A stretch of DNA of 64,000 nucleotides from Nocardia seriolae NBRC 15557. GTDB lineage: Bacteria; Actinomycetota; Actinomycetes; Mycobacteriales; Mycobacteriaceae. The translations under genes and the position numbers were made by a program. A model generated the notes under the pieces. That model did no database searches. It was given only the letters and a program-made list of their open reading frames with translations, and was not told the origin of the DNA. The stretch lies in contig NZ_BJWY01000022.1 of NCBI RefSeq assembly GCF_007990715.1, positions 1-64,000 of the forward strand. Reading direction: 5' to 3'. Positions 35,096 through 44,798 of the stretch are shown here, piece by piece; the stretch's first letter is position 1; each line of letters begins with the position of its first letter.

Positions 35096-37168
35096 ATGCG
35101 CACCTACTTCGAGCCCGAGGACGGCGAAGCGTTCGAAGTGGCCAAGGATCTGCTGATCCGACGATGCACGGCCCGGGCAAGCGACCGGGGTCACTCGCTC
35201 GATCCGTTCGCGATGGCCGCCGCCCTGGACTTCCGCCACCACGGCATCGATGGGCGGCTGGGTGACTGGACCAGCGACTTGGTCGCGGAATTCCTGCTGT
35301 CGTACGTGCCGCGGACGCTGTCGATCAGTGCGCGGGACGCGGCCGGGCTGCCGGAAACCCTGCGCCTGCTCCTCGACTACCTGCGCGCGACCGGGCTGGC
35401 CGATCCCACCGGCGATCCGCTGACCGACCTCGAGGCCGCCATCACGAAGGCCGCCGCCGAGTTCCCTGCGGCCATGACCGACGAACGCAACTTCGGTCCG
35501 GCCAAATTCTGGGTGATGACCGCCATCGGTCACGGTGTCGATCCCACCGACGGCGCCGCCATGGGGAGGTTCCTCGACGACGCCGACGCGGGCCGAATCG
35601 ACTATGACGATGCAGTTCTCACCCACATCGCCACTCGCCACGCCCGCGAGAGCCTGGACCGGCCCGACCGTGCGATGCCCCAGCTTCCCGTATCGCTTCC
35701 GGCCGAAGACGAACTCGCTGCGGCCGCCGAGCACACCCGGGTAGTCGGTCGGTTACGTGCGCTGACCGACTGGGTTGGCGACGGTCGAGCGCTCACCGCG
35801 ACCGGCAACGTCAAACTCGCCGACGCCCGCGAACTGGCGACCCTGCTGAACTCCGGCGACACCTTCGACCCTCGGATCGGCGAGCAGGTCTTTCGCACCA
35901 AGAGCAGCACCGAACTGGTCGGCCTCACTCGCCTGATCGAGCTGGCCAAGACGCTCCGCCTCGTCCGGGTGGTCAAGAACAGGTTGGTACGCGTGGCCAA
36001 GAACGCGCCACTGCTGCGCGACGGGCTCGCGCTGTGGACAGCCGCGTTCGACGCGCTGCCCACCCCGGACATCCTCATAGCACCGAACTCGTGGTCGCCC
36101 GACCACACCCGGATGCTCGACAGCGTCCTCGACCAGGTGCTGCCCGACGTGCTCAACACCGTATACGGGCTGCCCGAGCCGATGCCGGTGATCCGGCTGG
36201 CCGAAAGCGTCTGGTCGGCCTGCACCCACATGTTCTACCTCGACGCACTCGGTCCCGAGGCCACCCTGCGATGGCGCAAAGGAATAGGCGCGGATCTGCG
36301 GCGACTGCTCGGCCAACTGGTCGAGTTCGGCGCGGCCGAGCTGACCGTCGGCCGACCCGATCCGATGTTCCTTTCCGATCTGGACCCCGACCGGCAGCCT
36401 GACCCCGACGACCCCGCGTCACTGCCGCCCGACGTCCAGGACCGATTGCGCACCGCGCTGGCCCCCGACGCCGAACACGTCGAGCTGATTTCGCTCACGC
36501 CGCTGGCGACCCGGGCGGTGCGCGCCCGCATGCTCCGCGAAGGCCGTCACGCCCCGCTGGTAGGCGAACTGACCCATGCCGAACCCGCCCAACTGCTGGG
36601 CACGATCGCCGAGCACTACAGCGCCGAAGCGGCCGAAGCGGAAATCGGTCGGTGGCTGACCGCGCACGGCGGCCTGGAACACGGACTGCCCCGGCTGCTG
36701 GACGGAGTGCGCGACTGCCCTTTCCGCACCCGCGCGGGCGCAATGCTCGACGTGCTGACCCAAACTCTTCCCGACCGATCCGCCTTCCTGCACCGGTTAC
36801 GCGCGGACACGCAACTCGGCCCGATCGCGACGCTGATGCTGATCGACAGCGGCGAGATCAGCCTCGGCGAGCTCGACCCGGAGGAAGGACTGCGCACGAT
36901 GGCCGAGCAGTTCATCACCCTGCTCGAGGTCGGCGGCGCCGACGCCGTGACCGGCGCCCTCGCCGAGCTCCCAGCGGACCAGGTGCGCGACATGGTGGCG
37001 GCGATGCTCGACTCCGGCCATCCCGACCGCATCGGCCTCGACGAACTGCATACCCTGGCCGACGCCCAGCTCACCGACCGACGGCCCGGTCATGCCGCGG
37101 TGCATCCGCTGGCACGGGCACCTCGATCCAGCCGTCGGCACAGCAAACGAAAAGGACGCCGCCGCTGA
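35096..37168 (+). CDS. Large hypothetical protein (about 690 residues)
   Basis: I do not recognise this protein. It is soluble, Asp/Glu/Ala/Leu-rich and largely helical. Residues of about 170-260 contain LRALTDWVGDGRALTATGNV and RELATLLNSGD, a pattern resembling helical or winged modules in large uncharacterised actinobacterial proteins. A near-duplicate pair LVRVVKN-RLVRVAKN occurs midway. The C-terminus is very basic (SSRRHSKRKGRRR). The start is uncertain: ATG 35096 has AAGGA 14 bases upstream, GTG 35084 and 35021 are also open. It is the first gene after tRNA-Leu and so the first gene of the proposed island. Confidence 0.6.
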   Translation: MRTYFEPEDGEAFEVAKDLLIRRCTARASDRGHSLDPFAMAAALDFRHHGIDGRLGDWTSDLVAEFLLSYVPRTLSISARDAAGLPETLRLLLDYLRATGLADPTGDPLTDLEAAITKAAAEFPAAMTDERNFGPAKFWVMTAIGHGVDPTDGAAMGRFLDDADAGRIDYDDAVLTHIATRHARESLDRPDRAMPQLPVSLPAEDELAAAAEHTRVVGRLRALTDWVGDGRALTATGNVKLADARELATLLNSGDTFDPRIGEQVFRTKSSTELVGLTRLIELAKTLRLVRVVKNRLVRVAKNAPLLRDGLALWTAAFDALPTPDILIAPNSWSPDHTRMLDSVLDQVLPDVLNTVYGLPEPMPVIRLAESVWSACTHMFYLDALGPEATLRWRKGIGADLRRLLGQLVEFGAAELTVGRPDPMFLSDLDPDRQPDPDDPASLPPDVQDRLRTALAPDAEHVELISLTPLATRAVRARMLREGRHAPLVGELTHAEPAQLLGTIAEHYSAEAAEAEIGRWLTAHGGLEHGLPRLLDGVRDCPFRTRAGAMLDVLTQTLPDRSAFLHRLRADTQLGPIATLMLIDSGEISLGELDPEEGLRTMAEQFITLLEVGGADAVTGALAELPADQVRDMVAAMLDSGHPDRIGLDELHTLADAQLTDRRPGHAAVHPLARAPRSSRRHSKRKGRRR

Positions 37169-37309
37169 TCATCCCGCCGTTGGTCCGCGCCTCCCGTCGA
37201 TCCGCCCAATGGTCTCGGCGCGCTGTCCCGGGCGTTCGGCCTCACGACAGGATTTCCGATCTGCGGCATCGCGGCCTCGGCCTGCCGGCCACAGCCGCGG
37301 CGGGCATAG

Positions 37310-37554
37310 AATCCAGCCACGTCAAAACCGACCGGCTCGAGAAGATGAGCGAATACGCCGCCGCCGGAATCCCCTGGTACTGGCTCGTCAGCGTGTCCGA
37401 TACCGAAGTGACCTCCATCGAGACCTACGGCCTCGACCACAGCGTCGGTCACTACCGCCTCGCCCGAACTCTCAAGCCCGGCACCGGTTTCGCTGTCGAC
37501 CTGCCCGTGCGAATCCAGATCGATTGGGAACAACTCACCGACCTGGTTCTCTGA
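37310..37554 (+). pseudogene. Uma2/DUF820 endonuclease-like fragment
   Basis: About 80 residues matching the C-terminal half of Uma2 (DUF820) proteins: HVKTDRLEKMSEYAAAGIPW then YWLVSV, a conserved core of the PD-(D/E)XK-like fold. The N-terminal half is absent from all frames upstream, so this is a broken gene. Confidence 0.6.
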
Positions 37555-37784
37555 TCGGGGCCATCGGACACTGATCACACCGCAGGCCGAGTACGGATCT
37601 ACAGCACCGAAAACTCCGGTACGTCGCGCCAGGTTTTGGTACCGATCGGTTTGATTTGTGCTAGCGATAGCCGAGTTACCGATCTGAGTGTGTGTCCCCG
37701 ATTCACGGAGGCGCCGGAGCGGAAGCGTCGGCGCTCCATCCCGAATGAGAGGCGTGCGCATGCAGTTCAGGAAAATTTGCCGCG

Positions 37785-38303
37785 ATGTCGATGCTGACCA
37801 TCGCCGCCACCGTCGTCACGGCCGCCACCGCCCATGGTGAGGCGGAACGGCCGCTGGTGGTGGGCGGTCAGGATCACGGGCTGGCCTACACCTCGACGCT
37901 GTCCGATGACCACCAGGGCGTGGTCACGCATTTGAGCGCGGGCAAATTCGAGATGTCGGCGGACGAGTCCCTGGTGACGGTCTCGGCTCCGGACGGCACG
38001 GTGGTCGAGCAGATTCCGACCGATTACGAGCTCGGCGGCTACCCGGTGCGACTGCGCGCCGAGGTGGGTGAGGACGGCAGCACCCTCACCGTCTGGCCGA
38101 CCGACAGCCGCGGCCCGGTCAGCGAGACCACCTACAACGACGGTGTGCGTGAGATCGCCCAGACCCAACTCAAGGACATCGGCGTCATCGGCTGCATCGC
38201 CGGTGGCGCGGTCGGCGCCGGCCTCTTCGGAGTCGTCGGCACGGTGATCGGACTGGTCGCCGGTGCCGTCATCGGTTGTGTCGTGGGCTTCTTCGTGATC
38301 TGA
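37785..38303 (+). CDS. Secreted or membrane protein with Gly-rich C-terminus (DUF8020-like)
   Basis: A 172-residue protein. An N-terminal hydrophobic stretch ends at TAHGEAE, a beta-rich middle follows (FEMSADESLVTVSAPDG), and the C-terminal 40 residues are a Gly-rich hydrophobic segment (GCIAGGAVGAGLFGVVG), similar in build to the protein at 7368. As written, the signal peptide lacks a basic N-region. An ATG at 37760 in another frame supplies exactly this (MQFRKI), and deleting one T of the ATTT at 37775-37778 would fuse the two as MQFRKIAAMSMLT. The true start is therefore probably 37760 with a frameshift. ATG 37785 has AGGAAA upstream as an alternative. Confidence 0.6.
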   Translation: MSMLTIAATVVTAATAHGEAERPLVVGGQDHGLAYTSTLSDDHQGVVTHLSAGKFEMSADESLVTVSAPDGTVVEQIPTDYELGGYPVRLRAEVGEDGSTLTVWPTDSRGPVSETTYNDGVREIAQTQLKDIGVIGCIAGGAVGAGLFGVVGTVIGLVAGAVIGCVVGFFVI

Positions 38304-38340
38304 CGCGCACCCGGTGCTGCGGCGCCGCTGCGTGTCGATC

Positions 38341-38370
38341 GAGGCCACCGCGGATCACCGCGGTGGCCTC
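38341..38370. terminator. Hairpin terminator
   Basis: GAGGCCACCGCGG pairs perfectly with its inverse across ATCA (13 bp), 38 bases after the stop at 38303 and before the converging gene at 38529. Confidence 0.7.
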
Positions 38371-38528
38371 GCTGCGCCGCCGACGCCGAACACGCTGAAC
38401 CACCGGTGGTGTCGTGGCACGGGATCACACCGGATCGGTGCGGGTTCAGGTGGTTATCGCAGCGCTTCGTCGAGTGCTTCCGATTCCGGCGCCCTCAGGC
38501 GTCCGGGTTCGATCAGCTCCGGGTCCGG

Positions 38529-39769
38529 TCAGCTCCGGTGGGCAAGGCCATGGATCAGCATTTTCAGGTTGGCCGCTATGGTGCGGCGCAGTTCGGTGAT
38601 CCGCGAGTATTGATGGGTGGACTCGGAGTAAGCGAACTCGATGTTCAGCCGGCCCTGGAAGGTGTAGACGAAATAGCTGATCTCCGGCAGGGAGTCGCCG
38701 GTGACGAACCCGCGAAAGTCCACTACTCGCATGCCTTTCGGGAAGTCCAGTGCCGGAACCACTCCCCAGTTGGTGATGATGTTCGCCGCGTAGTCGCGCG
38801 CGCCGTTCTCGGGGATCCGGGAGGCGGCCAGCATGGTTGTCAACGCCGTCCCGCTGTCGATGCTGTGCACGATCTGGGCCTTCACCTCTTTGGCGAAGAT
38901 ATGGAGATCGGTGTCGGGTCCGCAGCGGGTGACGGTGGGCGCGCATCCGAGGCCGTTGGTGGTGTCGGAGGGGTGTGTGGGCGGCTGCAGGTGCGGACGC
39001 AAGTCGACGGCATGCCCGATGACCATCGGTAGCTCGTCTGCGGTTGCGGCGCCGGATGTTTCACCGATCACGGCTCGTTCGGCCCGGATGATCGCCGCGC
39101 TGAGCAGTGCGTACAGCGTCGTTCCCTGCGCCCTCGCGTGGTGCAGCAGTGTGGTGGTGTCGGTGTCGGACAGCGCGATCCGTTGGTCGGGCGCCACGCG
39201 CAGACCCGGTCGGCCGTGCGTTTCCGACGGCGCGAAGCTGTACAGGCCGGTCAGATCGGGCATGGCCGGCTCGGGGACAGCGATGCCGCGTTCGGCGAGC
39301 AGGTCCTCCAGGCTGCGTGGGAAGGCGGGCACGGGAGTGGGGATCGCGGTGGTCGCGCCGAGAGTCGCTGCCGTCCGCCAGAGTTCGGTCAGGAGTTCGA
39401 ATCCCATGTGGGCGTCATTGATGGCGTGGGATACGTGCAGCGCGACGGCTGTGGTCGTGTGGTCGCGCACGATCTCCAGTTTCGCCAGGAGTACTGCGGG
39501 GTCGATGCGCCGAGACCGGTGGCGAGCCAGTCGGACACGCTGGCGTGCACTGTCTCGGTGGCGTCGTTGCCGTGGTCGGGAATGCGGAGATGACAGTCGC
39601 CGTCGATGAATTCGACTCTTCCGCTCAGCATCGGATATCGGCGGCAGGTGAGTGCGAAGGCCCGCCGCAGCAGGTCGGCATCGACCTCGCCGGTGCAGAT
39701 CGCCACATACGATACGGTGAGTTTGGTCGGCACGAAACTGCGGTCGATGGTGCCCAGCCGAAATCTCAT
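38529..39769 (-). pseudogene. PapA-like acyltransferase (condensation-domain fold), frameshifted
   Basis: A protein of about 413 residues when joined, of the PapA/WES condensation superfamily that transfers acyl groups from thioesters to alcohols or amines. The start ATG 39769 has an AGGAGAAGAG site. The N-terminal part (DADLLRRAFALTCRRYPMLS) is in one frame up to about 39510. The rest, with the HxxxD active site in HVSHAINDAHMG and a typical late segment ITNWGVVPALDFPKG, is in the next. Adding one G near 39506-39515 restores a GLGGIDPAVLLAKLE join. It is followed upstream by a lipid-kinase-like gene on the same strand. If intact, it could acylate a lipid or a natural product. Confidence 0.7.
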
Positions 39770-39855
39770 GCTCTTCTCCTTCGGGTTGTGATGCATGGCT
39801 TCGCCTGTACGGCAAAGAATTTCGAACGAGATCGGTGTTCGTGAACGGTGCGGGC

Positions 39856-40806
39856 TCAGGGCACCAGAATGGACTGGCCCGCGGGAACGGCCCGGACGGT
39901 CACCGGCAGTGCGCTCAGCGGTGCACCGTTGACGATCGCGTGCACCTCGGGGCAGTGCACCGATACCACCGCGGCCCGGTAATAGGCGACGGCGCGATGA
40001 GAGATCGCCCGTCCGGCGGCCAGCATGGTGAGCAGGCAGGTCGCCTCCATACGATTCACGGCCCCGATCACGGTGACGTCGAGCAGACCGTCGTCGAGCC
40101 GCGCGTCCGGGCAGATCAACTTGCCTCCGCAGACACGGGTATTGCCGACCGCCACCATCAGCGCTTCCGTTTCGATTACTGTCGGCGCGGAAAGGTTTCC
40201 GCCGCAAGACAATTCGATGCGGAATGGACGAGCGGTACCGCTGGCGAGCTCGATCAGCGAGGTATGGCGGGAGGGGAACCAGCTCCGATTCGTGCGGTCG
40301 GCGATCCGGGTATCGGTGCCGGCATACAAGACCGTGGCGAACCAGGTACGGCCCGTGGCGACTCGTGATCCCGGTGCGGTGTCCACAACGCCCACGTCGA
40401 TCTCGCGGCGGTTCCCCGCCAGGACGACATCGGCGGCCGCCTGCGGGTCGCCCAACGGGATGCCGAGTTCGGCGGCGAGGTCGTCACGCTGTCCGGTCGG
40501 CAGTATGCCGAGCGGCACCCCGGTGGCTGATATCGCTTGCAGCACCAGCGATATCAGCTCGTCGCCGCCCGCGCAGACGATGGCGTCCGGGCGGTCGGGC
40601 CTGCTCAGGCGTCGGCGCACCAGTTCGATCGTCGTCTCGGGGGTGGTGCCGCGCAGCCGCCGCACCCGGACACCGCGGGCGGCGAGGTGGTGCGCTGCCG
40701 TGACCGCTGTACGCAGCCCTCGCCCCCCGGCCGTGCACGGATTCCCGATCACGTCAACGGATTCGATGCCGGTGACGGCGGGAATGGGGACGGAGGCGAG
40801 AGTCAT
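39856..40806 (-). CDS. Diacylglycerol/lipid kinase-family protein with altered catalytic motifs
   Basis: A 316-residue protein of the DagK catalytic-domain family. The opening DVIGNPCTAGGRGLR matches the family's NP..G motif, and the C-terminal half with VAVGNTRVCGGKLICPDARL and DGLLDVTVIG is the second domain. The nucleotide-binding GGDGT is replaced by GGDEL (near residue 82), and the PAGT.ND loop reads PTGQRDDLA. Both changes hit residues that normally bind ATP. It may be inactive, a binding protein, or an enzyme with changed donor use. ATG 40806 has GGAG upstream. It is 87 bp upstream of the acyltransferase gene on the same strand. Confidence 0.75.
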   Translation of the reverse strand: MTLASVPIPAVTGIESVDVIGNPCTAGGRGLRTAVTAAHHLAARGVRVRRLRGTTPETTIELVRRRLSRPDRPDAIVCAGGDELISLVLQAISATGVPLGILPTGQRDDLAAELGIPLGDPQAAADVVLAGNRREIDVGVVDTAPGSRVATGRTWFATVLYAGTDTRIADRTNRSWFPSRHTSLIELASGTARPFRIELSCGGNLSAPTVIETEALMVAVGNTRVCGGKLICPDARLDDGLLDVTVIGAVNRMEATCLLTMLAAGRAISHRAVAYYRAAVVSVHCPEVHAIVNGAPLSALPVTVRAVPAGQSILVP

Positions 40807-40940
40807 GGCGTGTTGCTCCGATCGGACCGTGGAACGTGGTGTCGCGTTCGATCCTGTGCGAGCTGCTCGAGCAATCGTTGAGCCACGAATGAACGACCCG
40901 TCCGACCTGGCGTAATGGCCTGGGCCGTCCCGGGTTCGGG

Positions 40941-43880
40941 TCACACCCGGTCGGGCCTGCCCGCAGTGGCGGTTCGGGTGGAGCACACGACGTCGATTCT
41001 TTTCGACGGCTGGGGTTCTCGCCCGCTTCGCGCGGTCAACTCGTCGATCTGCGCGCGCACCCGATGAGACTCCTCGATGCGCCCCTGTCCGGCCAGCGCG
41101 CTCGCCCGACAACGCAGCGCCTGTTCACGCCGAAACGGGTCCGCCGCCTCGGTGAGGACCGAGACGGCTTCGGCCGCAGCCGATTCGGCGATATCGAGGC
41201 GTCCGCAGTACAGGCTGATCTCCGCCAGCCGATACAGGGCCCACCCCAGCAGGAGCCGGCGCCCATGTGCACGGGCCGCTCGCACCGCATCCTCACACAT
41301 CGACACCGCCCGCTCGGGGTCGTCGTCGCGCATCAGGACGACCCGGGCCAGCTGACAACGCGCCAGCGAGTCGAAGGCCGCGCCACCGAGCCGTGCCGCC
41401 AATCGCACGGCTCGCTCGGCGACCTCGGTGGCATGATCCCATTGCGCGGCGTCGCCGTACCGATCGGCGAGGGTCGCGCATGCCCAGCCCTCCCACGCCG
41501 GGTCGTCCAGTTCGTGGAAGATCTCGACTGCCGCGGCCATGTGGGCGATCGCTTCGGGTTCGCGACCAAGGCTCAGCGCGGCGGCCCCCAGCACGTGTTC
41601 GACGAAGCCCAGTAGCAGACTGTTTCCGCTCGGGCGCAACGCCTTCCGTGCCGGTTCGAGCACGGCGACGGCCTCGTCTCCGCGGCTCAGATCCAATGCG
41701 AACACCAGCCCGAGCGTCGCACGGGCCCGCAGTTCCGTATCCCGGTCGTCATATCGTTGGGCAACCGACAGCAGTCGCCGCAGAGCGTCCGCCAACTGCC
41801 CGGATTGGGCCGAGGGATCAATGCACTCGCTGATCAGCATCGCCACGTCCACGCTCGACGACACCAATGCCGGATGGTCCGCGGCGATCTGGCGATGCAG
41901 GGCGATCAGCGTCGTGCGTTCGCCGTCCAGCCACGCGTGTGCGTCGGTCTCGGAGACGATGGCTTCGCCGGGATGCGTCGTCGCCCGGACATAGTCGAGT
42001 CGATGACCCGGATAGCGTTGGCGGACTATGTTTTTCGCCGTCGCCAGGTAGTAGTCCAGCAGCCGCGACAGCACTTGCTCCCGGTCGATGTCCGGGACGA
42101 TCGTGTGGGCGAACAATCGCAGCAGGTCGTGGTAACTGTAGCGATCGGTTCCGACGGACTGCAGCAGTCCGAGATCGACCAGGGACTCGCAGACTTGCAC
42201 TGCCGCAGCGATATCGACACCCAGGATCGAAGCCGCCGCCGTGACCGACAGGTCCGGCACCGCCGGGACCGCCAGCGCCACGAACGTTCGTGCGGTCACA
42301 GCGGGAAGATTCCGGTACCCGAAGTTGAAGCAGGCATCGACGGCGAGGTCGCCGCAACGCAGCTCCGAGAGGCGATGCCGTTCGTCGGCCAGCCGCTGCG
42401 CCACGGCGGCGATGCTCCAATGCGGGCGCGTCACCAGCCGGGCACCGATGATCCTGATCGCGAGCGGCAGCCGGCCGCAGGCGGCGATCACCGCGTCGGT
42501 GGCCTCGGGTTCGGCGGCCGTTCGCCGCGCACCGATGATCCGTCCCAGCAAGTTTCGCGCTTCGGCGGCGGACAGGACGCCGAGTCGGTGGTACGCGGCG
42601 TCCGGTAGCGGCAGCACCGCTCGGCTGGTGACCAGGACCGCGCAGCCGGGCCCGCTCGGCAGCAAAGGTCTCACCTGATCCAGGGTGCCCGCATTGTCGA
42701 GCACCATCAGCATGCGCCGGTCGGCGAGCAGGCTGCGCAGCAGTGCCGCCCGCTCGGGCTCGGTGGGTGGAATGTCGCTGTCCGCCACCGCCAATGCCCG
42801 CAGGAGAGCGCCCAGGACTCCGACCGGCTCGGCAGGTCGCTCATCCACGCCGTGCAGATCTGCGTAGAGCTGACCGTCCGGGAAACGGTCCCTGATCTCG
42901 AGCGCGACATGAGTGGCCAGCGTCGTCTTGCCGACACCGCCCATACCGGTGATCACCACGACGGGCGGGGTGAGCTCGGCAGGCGTCAACGCCTCACTCA
43001 GTTCTCGCACCAATGCCTCGCGGCCGGTGAAATCGGCGATACCCCTGGGCAATTGAGCCGGTCGGACACCCTCGCGGCGGCCGACGCTGTACACGGGACG
43101 CGCCACGGGCGATGGCAGATCGTCCTCGAGGATGCGCCGGTGCAGTTCGGCCCGCTCCGGGCCGGGGTCGATGCCGAGCTCGTCGACCAGCAGGCGGCGG
43201 GTGTCGGCATAGACCGCCAGTGCCTCGCCACGCCGCCCGCAGCGATACAGCGCCGTCATCCGCAAGCCCCGCAAGCGCTCCCGCAAGGGGAACTCGTCAC
43301 TGGCCGCGGACAGTTCGTCTATCACCTGTTCATGACGACCCAGTCGCAGGTCGACATCGAGCCGCGACTCCAGTAGCGCCGCTCGCAGTTCCGACAAGCG
43401 CCGCCGCTGATCCGCCGCCAGCGGACCCGGCACGCCGGCCAGCACTTCCCCTTGCCACAACGACAACGCTTCGGCGAGCAGCTTCCGGGCCTGCTCGAAA
43501 TCCCCTGCGGCCCTGGCATCCTCGGCAGCGGTGGCGAGGGAGTGCGCCTGGAAGGCATCGATCGAGTCGCGCGGAACCCGCAACTCGTATCCGTCGCCGA
43601 CCGAGACGAGCACCGAAGCCGCACCACGCTGAATACGCTCCGGTTCAACAAGTTTCCGCAACAGCAGCGCATGCGACCGCAGCGAGCCGACCGCGTTGCC
43701 GGGCAGCTCTTCCCCCCACACCGCATCCACCAGCTGTGCCGCGGTCAACGGTCTCCCGCCCGCGAACAACAACGCGGCGAGCACAGCCTGGGTTCGCATA
43801 CGCCCCGACGCCAACGTCAGGCCACCGCGCCGAACCGTGACACGGCCCAGCACCTTGAAACTCAATTCAGCGACATCCAT
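40941..43880 (-). CDS. AfsR/SARP-family transcriptional regulator (BTAD, NB-ARC, TPR)
   Basis: A 979-residue regulator. Residues 1-100 form the OmpR-like winged helix of SARPs (FKVLGRVTVRR, then AVLAALLFAGGRPLTAAQLV). Residues 100-250 are the bacterial transcriptional activation domain, ending in LVDELGIDPGPERAELH. An NB-ARC ATPase follows, with P-loop GMGGVGKTT near residue 317 and LMVLDNAG as Walker B. The last 400 residues are TPR-like helices. AfsR-type proteins activate secondary metabolite operons when nucleotide-bound or phosphorylated. It lies within the proposed island, 1.5 kb from the biosynthetic cluster, and could control the acyltransferase/kinase pair or the cluster. Confidence 0.9.
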   Translation of the reverse strand: MDVAELSFKVLGRVTVRRGGLTLASGRMRTQAVLAALLFAGGRPLTAAQLVDAVWGEELPGNAVGSLRSHALLLRKLVEPERIQRGAASVLVSVGDGYELRVPRDSIDAFQAHSLATAAEDARAAGDFEQARKLLAEALSLWQGEVLAGVPGPLAADQRRRLSELRAALLESRLDVDLRLGRHEQVIDELSAASDEFPLRERLRGLRMTALYRCGRRGEALAVYADTRRLLVDELGIDPGPERAELHRRILEDDLPSPVARPVYSVGRREGVRPAQLPRGIADFTGREALVRELSEALTPAELTPPVVVITGMGGVGKTTLATHVALEIRDRFPDGQLYADLHGVDERPAEPVGVLGALLRALAVADSDIPPTEPERAALLRSLLADRRMLMVLDNAGTLDQVRPLLPSGPGCAVLVTSRAVLPLPDAAYHRLGVLSAAEARNLLGRIIGARRTAAEPEATDAVIAACGRLPLAIRIIGARLVTRPHWSIAAVAQRLADERHRLSELRCGDLAVDACFNFGYRNLPAVTARTFVALAVPAVPDLSVTAAASILGVDIAAAVQVCESLVDLGLLQSVGTDRYSYHDLLRLFAHTIVPDIDREQVLSRLLDYYLATAKNIVRQRYPGHRLDYVRATTHPGEAIVSETDAHAWLDGERTTLIALHRQIAADHPALVSSSVDVAMLISECIDPSAQSGQLADALRRLLSVAQRYDDRDTELRARATLGLVFALDLSRGDEAVAVLEPARKALRPSGNSLLLGFVEHVLGAAALSLGREPEAIAHMAAAVEIFHELDDPAWEGWACATLADRYGDAAQWDHATEVAERAVRLAARLGGAAFDSLARCQLARVVLMRDDDPERAVSMCEDAVRAARAHGRRLLLGWALYRLAEISLYCGRLDIAESAAAEAVSVLTEAADPFRREQALRCRASALAGQGRIEESHRVRAQIDELTARSGREPQPSKRIDVVCSTRTATAGRPDRV

Positions 43881-44193
43881 CGGCTTCTCTCAGCGGAACA
43901 TGGGATCACCCGATCTTATGTGCTCGATTTCAACCCGATCCCAGCCGACCCGCACGCTCGGCGACGACATGGACGATGGCATCCACTCCCGGCCGGTACC
44001 GGGAATCCGGCCGGTGACGACATGACGACCGGCGTCGCCGCTACCAGCAGGACCAGCGGCCGCTTGACCCACCCCCACGGTTCGTGCAGGGCGGCCGGCG
44101 GTGGGGGGTCGAATTCGTCATGGACGGACCATGAGAATCACCCATCAACGGCGAATGCCCCGCGATGAACAGCCGATCAACAACACCACGCGC
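43881..44193. other. Region without a recognisable gene
   Basis: These 313 bases between the SARP gene and the first remnant are GC-rich and contain only short frames without motifs. The divergent promoter of the SARP gene should be here. I see no clear -35/-10 pair. Confidence 0.4.
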
Positions 44194-44405
44194 TCATGGC
44201 TGCGATCTCCGTTCACTCTGTACCGAGTACATCGGTGCCGCATGTGTAGCGTCCCCGAGCATCCTGTCGGTGATGGTCCCGAGCTCGCCGGTCGCTGGGT
44301 TGAACGCTTTCCCGTTGCCTTGCGGCAGGACCAGTTCACCCTTGTCGTTGTATGCCGAACCGATCACCTGCTGGGTGTCGACGGTGCCGTCCGGGTTCGG
44401 CTGCG
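44194..44405 (-). pseudogene. Unidentified C-terminal protein fragment
   Basis: An open stretch without a start codon reads PNPDGTVDTQQVIGSAYNDK, then GELVLPQGNGKAFNPATGEL and ends at TGA 44194. It has good coding character and an Asp/Gly/Asn-rich composition unlike random GC-rich DNA. I cannot name the parent family. It lies next to the other remnants. Confidence 0.35.
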
Positions 44406-44427
44406 AGAGCTCGCCGTCTCATCTGGT

Positions 44428-44718
44428 TCAGGCTCTCCGGCGGATTCGGTCTTCCGTGGCTACTGCGGTGCCGTGAAGATCAGGATCTTCCTGCGGGCGA
44501 TTTGCCTCGGGTGCGTGGCGTGCGACGGTCGCGAAGTCGTTGTCGTCGCGCAGCACAGTCAACCCGTGGTGTGCGGCAGTCGCGGCGATGATGAGATCGA
44601 TCGCTGAGGCGATGCGATGTTCGCCTGCCCGCGACATCCGATACTGCGTCGCCGCAACCCATCGATCGGCGTGCTCGGGAACTGTGACATCGGGATACAG
44701 GTCGGAGCAGATCATCGA
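44428..44718 (-). pseudogene. VapC/PIN-domain toxin remnant
   Basis: The C-terminal half of a PIN-domain ribonuclease toxin: SRAGEHRIASAIDLIIAATA then HHGLTVLRDDNDFATVA, which carries the last two acidic metal-binding positions. The N-terminal half with the first Asp is missing and no VapB antitoxin gene is seen, so it is inactive. Downstream codons to 44428 are non-homologous read-through. Confidence 0.7.
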
Positions 44719-44790
44719 CGACATTGTCGGCAGATCATCGGCGTGCATGTCGGCAGATCATCGGCGTGATTGTCGGCAGATTGTCGTCGA
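44701..44790. repeat. Tandem repeat, about four 23-base units
   Basis: Units of 23 bases with core GTCGGCAGATCATCGGCGT start at about 44723, 44746 and 44769, and a diverged unit precedes them at 44701. The array lies exactly between the VapC remnant and the DUF4143 remnant. Confidence 0.7.
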
Positions 44791-44798
44791 ATCAGTTG

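Noticed and set aside
44701..44790. A CRISPR array
   Set aside because: The 23-base units are directly adjacent, without spacers of constant length, and no cas genes are nearby.
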